This document shows positions 18,707 to 26,402 of a stretch of 64,000 nt of DNA, in pieces. Source of the DNA: Variovorax paradoxus. GTDB lineage: Bacteria > Pseudomonadota > Gammaproteobacteria > Burkholderiales > Burkholderiaceae_C. Location of the stretch: the NCBI RefSeq assembly GCF_030815975.1, contig NZ_JAUSXL010000002.1, positions 2,480,001-2,544,000 of the forward strand. Reading direction: 5' to 3'. Positions within the stretch are counted from its first letter, which is position 1; each line of letters opens with the position of its first letter. The position numbers were made by a program, and so were the translations under genes. The notes below the pieces were generated by a model that saw nothing but the letters and a program-made list of their open reading frames with translations, ran no database searches and had not been told where the DNA came from.

Positions 18707-19749
18707 ACGGAGTGGCTGTGGCCAGCGTCGGGCTCGTCACGAGCCTGGGCCGCGATGCCGCGTCGACTTGCGCCGCCCTGCGCGCGAGCGTCACCAACCC
18801 CTCGCTCACCCGGTTTCGCGGGCGAGACGGGCAATGGATCAATGCACACCAGGTCGAGCTCGGTGCGCCTTGGGTGGGCGTCTCCAAACTCGTGCAGATG
18901 GCACTGCTGGCCACCGACGAGTGCCTCGCAGGCATCCGCGAGACGGCGATGGGCGGCGAGCTTCCCGTCCTGCTTTGCACGGCGGAGCAGCAGCGCCCCG
19001 GGCGCCTGGCGGACCTGGACGATGCGTTCTTCGATGGGCTGCGCACCGGACTCGGCATGCGCGTGGACGAGCAGCATTCGGCGATCTTTCCGCTGGGCCG
19101 CGTGGCGGCTCTGGCGGCGCTGGAGCGGGCGCGGCGTCTCATCGTCGAGCATGGCTGCGACCGGGTGCTGATCGTTGCGGCCGACGGGTTGCTCTCCTGG
19201 CCGGCGCTCAAGCACTACGTGGACCTGGACCGGGTGCTGCGGGAGGACAACTCCAACGGTTTCATGCCGGGCGAAGGAGCGGGCGCGCTATTGATCACCG
19301 CAGCGCAGGTCGACGACGCGCTGCGCTGCACGGGCATCGGCGTCGGGATTGAGCCGGCGCCCGTGCTGAGCGGCACGCCGCTGCGTGGCGACGGCCTGAC
19401 CGCGGCCATCGCCCATGCCATGCGGGAGGCAGGCCTGCTGGCGGACGACATCGACTTCATCGTGGCCGATATCTCCGGCGAGCAGTACTTCTTCAAGGAG
19501 GCCGCGTTGGCCCGCGCACGCGCGCTGCGGGGCCACGTGCGAACGCTCGACCTGTGGCACCCGGCCGAGGGTATCGGCGAGGCGGGTGCGCTGGCCGGCG
19601 TGGCCACGATCGCCGCGGCCTGGACTGCGATGCGCAAAGGCTATGCGTGCGGGCCGCGCGTGCTGGTTCATGGATCGGACGATGCCTCGTACCGTTTCGC
19701 CGCCGTGCTTTGTCGACCGCACGTGCCGGCCGAGGAGGAGACGACTTGA
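18703..19749 (+). CDS. Ketoacyl-synthase (thiolase-fold)-like protein, catalytic residues missing
   Basis: The 348-residue protein has the fold signatures of beta-ketoacyl synthases: an opening VASVGLVTSLGRD and the glycine motif FMPGEGAGALLIT. The catalytic sites are lost. The nucleophile position that normally reads ACASS or similar is SAIFPLGRVAAL, the first-His motif AHGTGT is replaced by VADISGEQ, and the GH of the third motif is EGIGEAG. It is therefore probably a non-enzymatic scaffold. Genes of this kind sit beside DUF4150 effector genes (compare PA0098, recalled). ATGA and TTGA overlaps tie it to both neighbours, so it is likely needed in stoichiometry with the effector. Confidence 0.82.
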   Translation: MNGVAVASVGLVTSLGRDAASTCAALRASVTNPSLTRFRGRDGQWINAHQVELGAPWVGVSKLVQMALLATDECLAGIRETAMGGELPVLLCTAEQQRPGRLADLDDAFFDGLRTGLGMRVDEQHSAIFPLGRVAALAALERARRLIVEHGCDRVLIVAADGLLSWPALKHYVDLDRVLREDNSNGFMPGEGAGALLITAAQVDDALRCTGIGVGIEPAPVLSGTPLRGDGLTAAIAHAMREAGLLADDIDFIVADISGEQYFFKEAALARARALRGHVRTLDLWHPAEGIGEAGALAGVATIAAAWTAMRKGYACGPRVLVHGSDDASYRFAAVLCRPHVPAEEETT

Positions 19750-20741
19750 GCAACGAGGTTTACGCCAACAACATGGAGGTGTCGTGCAAGGCGGCGGCGG
19801 GAAAGTCGATCTGCGCCTTTCCTGACGTCTGCTTCACGCCGCCGCAGACGCCCGCCACGCCCCCGGGCGTGCCGATACCCTACCCGAACACCGGACTCGC
19901 ATCGGACTCCACCAACGGCTCCACGAGCGTGAAGATATCGGGCAAGGAAGTGATGCTGAAGAACAAGAGCTACTTCAAGAAAAGCACCGGCGACGAGGCG
20001 GGCTGTGCACCCAAGAAGGGCATCATCAACAGCAAGATCACCGGCAAGGTCTACTTCAATGCCTGGTCGATGGACGTGAAGATCGAAGGCGAGAACGTCG
20101 TGCGCAACCTCGACCTGACCACCCACAACCACGGCAGCACGGCCAACGAGGCCGTTCCGTGGCCTTACCAGGATGCGATCGCGATGAATGTCAAGGGCCA
20201 TCCGTGCAAGGGCATGGCCAAGGACATCCAGGACAATTGCGCGGGTGCCAACGACTATGGGCGCGACTGCTGCAAGGCACGCAAATGCATGCTGGCGCCG
20301 TACTCGCCCAACACCTGCTGCAACGCGCCGAGCACCTCCAAGCAGATGACGCCGCATCATCCGCTGCCCTCCAAGGAGTTCGTAGCCCACGCAGGCCGCG
20401 GTAAGCCGGACCCCACCACCAACTACGTGTCGAACAAGGCGCCCTGCGTCTGTCTGAAGGGCACATCGCACGCCAAGCACACCGAGCACGGCAAGGTAGG
20501 CTGCAACTACACGGTCGAGAAGAACAAGTGGTTCAAGGACCCGGCCAACAAGGGCAAGAAATACACCCTGAAGGAAGGCATCAAGACCGCGGCCAAGTCG
20601 GCCCAGGGAAAGATCAATTCGGGTGATTCCAAGGGCTGCGACGAAAAATGCATGGCGCGGCAGCTGGCGCTCGGACACAGCCGCATGAAGCTCACGGTAA
20701 AGACCAACGACCCGCTGCCGCGATCCAGGCAGCATGCCTGA
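19746..20741 (+). CDS. DUF4150 PAAR-like effector with Cys/His-rich C-terminal domain, candidate HNH-type nuclease (Tse7-like)
   Basis: The TTG at 19746 overlaps the upstream stop (TTGA) and gives the standard DUF4150 start (SNEVYANNMEVSCKAAAGKS); this yields 331 residues. Residues 1 to about 135 are the PAAR-like cone. The C-terminal part is rich in Cys and has TPHHPLPSKEF (His204-His205), APCVCLKGTSHA and KHTEHGKVG (His245, His248). This pattern resembles Tox-GHH2-type HNH/Endonuclease VII toxins such as Tse7 of P. aeruginosa, though the first Gly of GHH is Pro here. Predicted action is DNA cleavage in competitor cells after delivery on the 14689-17067 VgrG. The next gene is the candidate immunity gene. 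Confidence 0.75.
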   Translation: MSNEVYANNMEVSCKAAAGKSICAFPDVCFTPPQTPATPPGVPIPYPNTGLASDSTNGSTSVKISGKEVMLKNKSYFKKSTGDEAGCAPKKGIINSKITGKVYFNAWSMDVKIEGENVVRNLDLTTHNHGSTANEAVPWPYQDAIAMNVKGHPCKGMAKDIQDNCAGANDYGRDCCKARKCMLAPYSPNTCCNAPSTSKQMTPHHPLPSKEFVAHAGRGKPDPTTNYVSNKAPCVCLKGTSHAKHTEHGKVGCNYTVEKNKWFKDPANKGKKYTLKEGIKTAAKSAQGKINSGDSKGCDEKCMARQLALGHSRMKLTVKTNDPLPRSRQHA

Positions 20742-20753
20742 AAGGACCCTTCC

Positions 20754-21662
20754 ATGAATCCGTTTCCGAAGGTGCTCAAGCGCCTGGACTACATCCAGGA
20801 AGGCGCCAACCCGGCGCCCGGCGTGGTGCTGCTGGGCTGCACCGTTGGCGATGACTACGACAACCCCGACAACCGCGTGCTGGTCGTGCGCGACGGCGCC
20901 CTGGCGGCGTTCTCCTTTGGTGGCGACGAGCTCGTGTCCATCGATGCCACGGCGGGTGGCACCGGCTATGCGCTGGGCGAGAACGGCACGGTGATCCGTT
21001 TCGACTGGCTCGGCGGAACCTCCGATGCGGCCCTGGCCCCATCGCTCCAGCGCTTTTCCAATCCTGCCGTGCAAGACCTCGGCCCCCTGCGGCGATTGCG
21101 GCTGTTGGGCGAGGACGTCGTCTGCGCGGGTTCGGTGGGGCAGGTCTACCTTTTTGCGCACGGGCGGTTCGCGGCACTGCCGCAACTGACAGTCGAGGGC
21201 GAGGACGTGACCATCGAAGATCTTGCGGGGACCTCCGCGTCAGACTTCATGGTCGTCACCTCGGACGGCTACGGTGCGCGTTTCGACGGCAGGGCCTGGC
21301 ACAAGCTGGATTTGCCCGGGAACTCGAGCCTGAATACCGTGTGCCGCCTGCCCGATGGCCGCTTTGCAATTGGCGGCGACAACGACACGCTGCTGATCGG
21401 CGCCGCCGACCAGTGGCAAGCCGTGGCAACGGACGATATGGAACGGGACTACTGGGGCATTGCCGCGGAAGGCGACGCCCTTTACCTCGCGCATGTAAAT
21501 GGCATCGACACCTACGACGGCGCGTCGCTTCGGCCGCTGGCCATCGCAAAGCGGCAGAAGAACGAGTTCGTCGTGCTGCGCTCCGGCCCCGACGGCGTTT
21601 GGTCCCTGGCCGGGCGCAGCGTGGGACTGATCGCCGGTGGCCGTTGGCAGGTCATGCTCTGA
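20754..21662 (+). CDS. Beta-propeller-like protein, candidate immunity protein for the adjacent effector
   Basis: The 302-residue protein has no signal peptide and consists of repeating four-strand-like blocks (for example VLVVRDGALAAFSFGGDELV, then VVCAGSVGQVYLFAHGRFAA and DFMVVTSDGYGARFDGRAWH), as in a WD40/Kelch-type propeller. AAAGGA precedes the ATG, 12 bp after the effector stop. Immunity genes usually lie directly downstream of their toxin genes, and PA0100 (Tsi7) holds this place in P. aeruginosa (recalled). A cytoplasmic location fits protection against a nuclease. No enzyme motif was found. Specific binding to the effector is a prediction. Confidence 0.65.
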   Translation: MNPFPKVLKRLDYIQEGANPAPGVVLLGCTVGDDYDNPDNRVLVVRDGALAAFSFGGDELVSIDATAGGTGYALGENGTVIRFDWLGGTSDAALAPSLQRFSNPAVQDLGPLRRLRLLGEDVVCAGSVGQVYLFAHGRFAALPQLTVEGEDVTIEDLAGTSASDFMVVTSDGYGARFDGRAWHKLDLPGNSSLNTVCRLPDGRFAIGGDNDTLLIGAADQWQAVATDDMERDYWGIAAEGDALYLAHVNGIDTYDGASLRPLAIAKRQKNEFVVLRSGPDGVWSLAGRSVGLIAGGRWQVML

Positions 21663-21678
21663 GCGGAGGCTTGCGTTC

Positions 21679-22971
21679 ATGCCTGTTGCCGAGCATCCCG
21701 CCGCCATGCAGTCAGGCCGAGCTCCGGTGCAGCTGGTGGTGCAGCAGCATGTCGACGAGGCCGTTCAACTGAGGCGGGTGCGCTCGGTGCTGGTGCGTGC
21801 GCCGCATGTGAGGCTGCATCGTCTCGCGCGGCTCGACGAGCGCATTACGGCGCACCTCGATGGCATCGGCGTCGCAGGTGCTTGGGGCGCGGCCTTGTCG
21901 CTGCAGACGCTGGAGAGTGCGGGCGCGGCCGAGTTCTTCGTTGTGACGGTGCGTGCCATCGAAGACCGCGACACCGGCCGGCTCTCCAGGCTGCTGGCAG
22001 CGGCTGGCGCATTGCCCGACGGGCGGGTCGGCCTCCTGTCAGCTTTCGGCTGGGTCGAAGCGGCAGCGCTGCGCGGACTGGTGCAGCCGCTGCTCGACGC
22101 GCACGACCCCTGGTGGCGCGAGGTGGGGCTGGTGGCCTGCGACCATCATGGCGTGGACCCCGGCGGCACGCTCATCGAAGCGCTGGCCGACGCAGACGCA
22201 GGCTTGCGGCAACGCGCGCTGCGCACAGCGGGCCGGCGCGGTCGCACGGACCTGCGCGCCGCCTGCATGGCATCCATGGGCGACGCGGACAGCGTCTGTG
22301 CGTTCGAGGCCGCGCGCGCGGCCTTGCTGACCGGCGATCGGGGCGCATCGATGGCCGTGCTCGAATCAATCGCGACCGTAGGCGGGCTGCACAGCCACGA
22401 GGCACTCGCGCTGGTGCTGAAGGCCGTCGCCCCGGACCGGGGCTTTGCCTTACTCGCAGGGTTCGCGAACGACCGCGCGCATGCTCGGACGCTGGTCCGC
22501 GGCGCCGGTCACCTTGGCGATCCGCATGGCATCGCATGGCTCATCGAGCAGATGCACGACCCCGGGCTGGCCCGGCTTGCGGGCGAATCGTTCAGTCTCA
22601 TCACCGGACTCGATCTGGCTTTTCTCGATCTCGAATGCGACCCGCCCGATGCCTTGGCGTCCGGTCCCGACGACGACCCCAACAACCACGACGTGTCCAT
22701 GGACGAGGACGACAGTCTTCCCTGGCCCGATCCCGGGAAGATCGGCGTCTGGTGGCAGGCCAATGGCCATCGGTTTCCCGCTGGTCAGCATTTCTTCATG
22801 GGCGAGCCGCCCAGCCGGGCGAACTGCATCCGCGTGCTGCGCGAGGGCAGCCAGCGCGAGCGCGCGGCGGCCGCGCTGCACCTGTGCCTGCTGCAGCCCG
22901 GCTCACCGTTGTTTCCCACCGCCGCGCCAGCCTGGCGGCAACAGCGCTGGCTCGACGCCCTGGCGGCCTGA
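21679..22971 (+). CDS. TIGR02270-family protein (HEAT-like), T6SS-associated
   Basis: The 430-residue protein belongs to the TIGR02270 type, often encoded after DUF4150 effectors. The ATG at 21679 gives the family opening in which VVQQHVDEAVQLRRVR leads into a leucine/alanine-rich helical array; repeated helix pairs (residues about 40-310) look like HEAT repeats. An acidic patch (DEDDSLPWPDPGKIG) precedes the conserved C-terminal WWQANGHRFPAGQHFFMG. No catalytic motif is seen. It sits 16 bp after the propeller gene and may act in effector handling. Function is unknown. Confidence 0.8.
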   Translation: MPVAEHPAAMQSGRAPVQLVVQQHVDEAVQLRRVRSVLVRAPHVRLHRLARLDERITAHLDGIGVAGAWGAALSLQTLESAGAAEFFVVTVRAIEDRDTGRLSRLLAAAGALPDGRVGLLSAFGWVEAAALRGLVQPLLDAHDPWWREVGLVACDHHGVDPGGTLIEALADADAGLRQRALRTAGRRGRTDLRAACMASMGDADSVCAFEAARAALLTGDRGASMAVLESIATVGGLHSHEALALVLKAVAPDRGFALLAGFANDRAHARTLVRGAGHLGDPHGIAWLIEQMHDPGLARLAGESFSLITGLDLAFLDLECDPPDALASGPDDDPNNHDVSMDEDDSLPWPDPGKIGVWWQANGHRFPAGQHFFMGEPPSRANCIRVLREGSQRERAAAALHLCLLQPGSPLFPTAAPAWRQQRWLDALAA

Positions 22972-22975
22972 AGAC

Positions 22976-23146
22976 GTGCAGACCCGGCACATCCTCGGTG
23001 CGCTGGCCGTCGCCTTCCTGGTTGCGGCCGCTGCACGATGGGCGCGGCATGCGCCGCGGCGCCCCGACCCCGCCACCCGCACCTGGCTCCTCATCGCCCT
23101 CATCTTCACAGCCGTCGCCGCCTGGCTGCAATGGCATACCTCTTAA
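22976..23146 (+). CDS. Small two-helix membrane protein, hypothetical
   Basis: A GTG at 22976, 4 bp after the preceding stop, opens a 56-residue frame. It encodes two hydrophobic helices (ILGALAVAFLVAAAARWA and TWLLIALIFTAVAAWLQW) joined by a basic Arg/Pro loop (RHAPRRPDP). Spacing, direction and composition suggest it is the last gene of the second spike module, but no family is recognised. It could be a membrane-bound accessory or immunity-type protein; this is speculative. Confidence 0.55.
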   Translation: MQTRHILGALAVAFLVAAAARWARHAPRRPDPATRTWLLIALIFTAVAAWLQWHTS

Positions 23147-23259
23147 GGCGAGATTGCCAACCCGCCCCACGGAATGAATACTCCTTCTGAGTTTTTTCGC
23201 CCGTGCATGCGCGGGCTGTGTTCGGGCATAGAAGGGCCTAGAGCCTCGGGGGCCGTTTC

Positions 23260-24924
23260 ATGATCCATATCGCTGTCATCACCCGGCAAGGCGCTCCGGC
23301 GGGGCAGCCCATCGCCGCCGATTTCGGGCCCAACGGGGGCACCATCGGACGCGCCGACACCAACACGCTGGTGCTCGTCGACCCGGACCGCACGGTCTCG
23401 CGTGTGCATGCGCAGGTGCTGTGCCGCGATGGCCAGTACTTCGTCATCGACCGCGGCAGCAATCCGATGCAATGCAACGGCGTGTCGCTGGGCTCGGGCA
23501 AGGAGGCGCCGCTCACCGATGGCGCGCGGCTGGTCGTGGGCAGCTTCGAGCTCAGCGTGCGCGTGAGCGCGGCAGCGCCGCCGGCATTGGCCATTCCCAA
23601 CACCGTGATGTCGGCACCGCTCGGCGCAGCCCCCCCGGCCAGCACCAGCGACGATCCCTTTGCCGACCTGCTTGCGGGGCTCGGATCGCCCGCCGCGGCA
23701 GCCGCGCCTGCCGCGGCCGGCGCATCCCGTGCCAGGGCCCCCGCGCCCGCGAGCGCGGATCCGCTGCTCTTTCCCGACCCGATGGAAAGCGGCTCGCGCA
23801 ACGCGCAGGCCGCGCAGGTCGATCCCTTCGCCAACCTGCTCGGGCCCACGCCGTCGTCTGCGCCGGCCGCAGGCCTCGGTGCGCTCGACGATTTCTCCGA
23901 CCTCGGCGCGTCGCCAGCGCACGGCAGGGCGGCCGGCATCGACGAACTCTTCGGCGGCATGGGCGGTGGCGGCGGCATTGGCGGCGATCCGCTCGCGCTG
24001 TCGCCGCTGGCCGATCCGCTGCTGCAGCCGAACACGGCTTCTTCCGCCGATCCGCTGGCCGCATTGCAGAGCGCGGCGCCGCCCACGCCGGCACCGCGCT
24101 CCGACCACCTGCCGATCGACCAGTTCGGCTTCACGCCGCCGAAGGCGATCACGCCGGTTCCGGCCGCCGCGCCCGCGGAAGCGCTGCCGCAGTTCGACGA
24201 CATCACGGGCCAGCCGATACGCATCAGCGGCCCCGAGGTCGCCAGCCGGCCGTTCGAGCCGCTGCCGCCGCCACCACCACCGCCGCCGCCGCCCGTCCAG
24301 CGGGCGCCCGCCGCGGCCCCGCGCACCGCCTCCGACGACGAGCTGCTCGCCGCTTTCCTGCGCGGCCTCGCCAGCACGCACCAGGCGCCCGAGATGCTCA
24401 CGCCCGGCCTCATGGAGCGCATCGGATCGATTCTTCGCAGCGCCACCGAGGGCACGCTGCAGCTGCTGCTCACGCGCCAGGAGTTCAAGCGCGAGGTGCG
24501 CGCCGAGGTCACCATGATCGCGTCGCAGGCGAACAACCCGCTCAAGTTCTCGCCTACGGTGGAGGTGGCGCTTGCGCACCTGCTCGGGCCCGGCGTGCGC
24601 GGCTTCATGCCCCCGGAGGCCGCGATGCGCGATGCCTTCAACGATCTGCGCGCCCATCAGTTCGGCGTGATGGTGGGCATGCGCGCGGCGCTGGCCCATG
24701 TCATTGCGCGCTTCGAGCCCGAAGAGCTCGAAAAGAAGATCAGCGCGAAGTCGGCGCTCGACGCACTCTTCAGCGCCAACCGCAAGGCCAAGCTCTGGGA
24801 CCAGTTCGTCGCGCTCTACGGCGGCATCGCGAGCGAGGCGGAAGACGACTTCCACAACCTCTTCGGCAAGGCCTTCCTCGAGGCCTACGAAGAGCAGATG
24901 GCGCGCCTCAAGTCGGACACCTGA
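23260..24924 (+). CDS. tagH: TagH, FHA-domain T6SS regulator
   Basis: The 554-residue protein has an N-terminal FHA domain (residues 1 to about 95; GGTIGRADTN and VSRVHAQV are the phosphothreonine-binding landmarks). A Pro/Ala/Asp-rich linker follows (about 100-355), ending in a poly-Pro run. The C-terminal helical domain (about 360-554; DDELLAAFLRGL, FMPPEAAMRDAFNDLRAH) is typical of the T6SS Fha family. In P. aeruginosa Fha1 is phosphorylated by PpkA and dephosphorylated by PppA to switch secretion on and off. The pppA gene follows; no ppkA is in the window. The 113 bp upstream may hold a promoter, but none is convincing. Confidence 0.9.
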   Translation: MIHIAVITRQGAPAGQPIAADFGPNGGTIGRADTNTLVLVDPDRTVSRVHAQVLCRDGQYFVIDRGSNPMQCNGVSLGSGKEAPLTDGARLVVGSFELSVRVSAAAPPALAIPNTVMSAPLGAAPPASTSDDPFADLLAGLGSPAAAAAPAAAGASRARAPAPASADPLLFPDPMESGSRNAQAAQVDPFANLLGPTPSSAPAAGLGALDDFSDLGASPAHGRAAGIDELFGGMGGGGGIGGDPLALSPLADPLLQPNTASSADPLAALQSAAPPTPAPRSDHLPIDQFGFTPPKAITPVPAAAPAEALPQFDDITGQPIRISGPEVASRPFEPLPPPPPPPPPPVQRAPAAAPRTASDDELLAAFLRGLASTHQAPEMLTPGLMERIGSILRSATEGTLQLLLTRQEFKREVRAEVTMIASQANNPLKFSPTVEVALAHLLGPGVRGFMPPEAAMRDAFNDLRAHQFGVMVGMRAALAHVIARFEPEELEKKISAKSALDALFSANRKAKLWDQFVALYGGIASEAEDDFHNLFGKAFLEAYEEQMARLKSDT

Positions 24925-24985
24925 AGAGCGCTCCCTCAGGCACAAGTACAACAGCATCAGCAGCAGCAAACGCGAGGCACCCCGC

Positions 24986-25825
24986 TTGGAAATCGAAATC
25001 GTCACGCTGTCCCGACAGGGCGGCCGTAACTACAACGAGGACGTCCATGGCCACTGGCACGACGAGCGCTACGTCGCCTGCCTGGTGGCCGACGGCGCGG
25101 GCGGCCATGGCGGCGGCGACGTGGCGGCGGCGACGGCGCGCAGCAGCGTGCTGGGCGGCTTCTCGGCGGCGCCGGGGCTGGACGAATTCACATTGCGTAC
25201 GCTGGTCGAACAGGCCAACCGCGACGTGGTGGCGCGCCAGGCCGAAGGCGGAACGCTCGCCGGCATGCGCTCGACCATCGTCTTTGCGGCCATCGACCTG
25301 GAGAGCCAGGCGCTGGCCTGGGTGCACAGCGGCGACAGCCGCGCCTACCTGTTCCGCGGCGGCGCCATCGTGGCACGCACCACCGATCACAGCCTGGTGC
25401 AGCAGATGGTGGCGGGCGGCATGCTCGACGAGGAAGGCGCGCGCCTGCATCCGCAGCGCAACATGCTGCTCTCGGCGCTCGGCTCGGTGGAGGAAGCTCC
25501 CGACATCACCGTGTCCGACCGCATGCGCCTGATGCCGGGCGACGTGCTGCTGCTGTGCAGCGACGGCGTGTGGGAGCCGCTGGGCGACGAACGCCTGGTC
25601 GACACGCTGCACGCTTCGCGCACGCCCAGCCAGTGGACCGAGCAGCTCGACGCGCAGATCAAGGCGCATGCCAAGCCGGGGTACGACAACTACACGGCGC
25701 TCACGCTGTGGGTGATTCCCGATGACGTCGACGACGCCACGCGCCTGATGCCGGCGGCCGAGGAAGAGACGAGGCCGGCTTCGATCGAAGAACCTTCGGC
25801 GGCGCCCGGCAAACCGCTGGACTGA
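24986..25825 (+). CDS. pppA: PppA, PP2C-type Ser/Thr phosphatase of T6SS
   Basis: Starting at the TTG at 24986, the product (279 residues) begins EIEIVTLSRQGGRNYNED, the standard PP2C opening. Metal-binding and core motifs are present: NED near the start, VADGAGGHGGGD, HSGDSRAYLF, TTDHSLVQQM, CSDGVWE and PGYDNYTAL. No in-frame ATG would keep the NED motif. PP2C enzymes of this type dephosphorylate TagH/Fha and dampen T6SS firing. It lies 61 bp after tagH and converges on the minus-strand amidase gene with a 13-bp gap. The acidic C-terminal tail (EEETRPASIEEPS) is extra to the catalytic core. Confidence 0.9.
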   Translation: MEIEIVTLSRQGGRNYNEDVHGHWHDERYVACLVADGAGGHGGGDVAAATARSSVLGGFSAAPGLDEFTLRTLVEQANRDVVARQAEGGTLAGMRSTIVFAAIDLESQALAWVHSGDSRAYLFRGGAIVARTTDHSLVQQMVAGGMLDEEGARLHPQRNMLLSALGSVEEAPDITVSDRMRLMPGDVLLLCSDGVWEPLGDERLVDTLHASRTPSQWTEQLDAQIKAHAKPGYDNYTALTLWVIPDDVDDATRLMPAAEEETRPASIEEPSAAPGKPLD

Positions 25826-25838
25826 CGAACCAGCGCCC

Positions 25839-26375
25839 CTAGCCGCTCAATCCGGCGGCGGCGTCCACGATGTCCTGCAGCTGCGCGATGACCGGCTTGC
25901 CGGGGCAGGGCTTCGACTTGGTGAACATTGCGTGGTAGGAGAGGCCGCTGTCGTCCGGCGTGTCCGCCAGCTTCAGCGGAACCCCGTATTCCCCATTGAG
26001 CCAGGCCAGCAGGTAGCCGCACATGCGGATCTGCATGTTGGTGAGGGTTTCGCCGTGCACGGCGACGTTCTCCACGCTGTACCAGAGGTTGTCCACCTTC
26101 CAGCCATCGACGGCCCACGAGCGCTGCGACAGCGGAATGTACTGCGCGATCGTGCCGCCCTTGTCCACCGCGAAGTGGGCCGAGGCCGCCCGGTTTTCCC
26201 AGGTCGTCTTGAGCGAGCTGAGCAGGCTGTTGCCGTCCGTGATGTGGACGATCAGTCCCCTGATGCCGGTCTTCTTCATCAGGCCGGCAGCCCCCGGGCC
26301 GCCGTAGTGCTTGCTCAGCGGGTAGTACTCATCCGCATAGGGGTGGTAGTCATCGTTGTTCCACTTGCTGCTCAT
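25839..26375 (-). CDS. N-acetylmuramoyl-L-alanine amidase-like protein (Amidase_2), candidate T6SS effector
   Basis: The 178-residue protein shows the Amidase_2/T7-lysozyme pattern: GLIVHITDGN (His44), ASAHFAVDKGGTIAQYIP, a Glu in YSVENVAVHG (Glu102), then LSYHAMFTKSKPCPG with His148 and Cys157. His44, His148 and Cys157 match the zinc ligands of T7 lysozyme. Such enzymes cut the amide bond between muramic acid and L-alanine in peptidoglycan. There is no signal peptide, which fits delivery by T6SS instead of Sec export. It is the last gene of the tssABC-hcp strand and lies 27 bp after another candidate effector. No immunity gene is recognised beside it. Confidence 0.8.
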   Translation of the reverse strand: MSSKWNNDDYHPYADEYYPLSKHYGGPGAAGLMKKTGIRGLIVHITDGNSLLSSLKTTWENRAASAHFAVDKGGTIAQYIPLSQRSWAVDGWKVDNLWYSVENVAVHGETLTNMQIRMCGYLLAWLNGEYGVPLKLADTPDDSGLSYHAMFTKSKPCPGKPVIAQLQDIVDAAAGLSG

Positions 26376-26402
26376 GCTTGAACTCCTGTTCGTTCGCAGG
26401 CC

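Noticed and set aside
23147..23259. Possible promoter before tagH (TTGCCA and AATACT)
   Set aside because: The -10 match is poor and several spacings fit equally badly, so no promoter is called.
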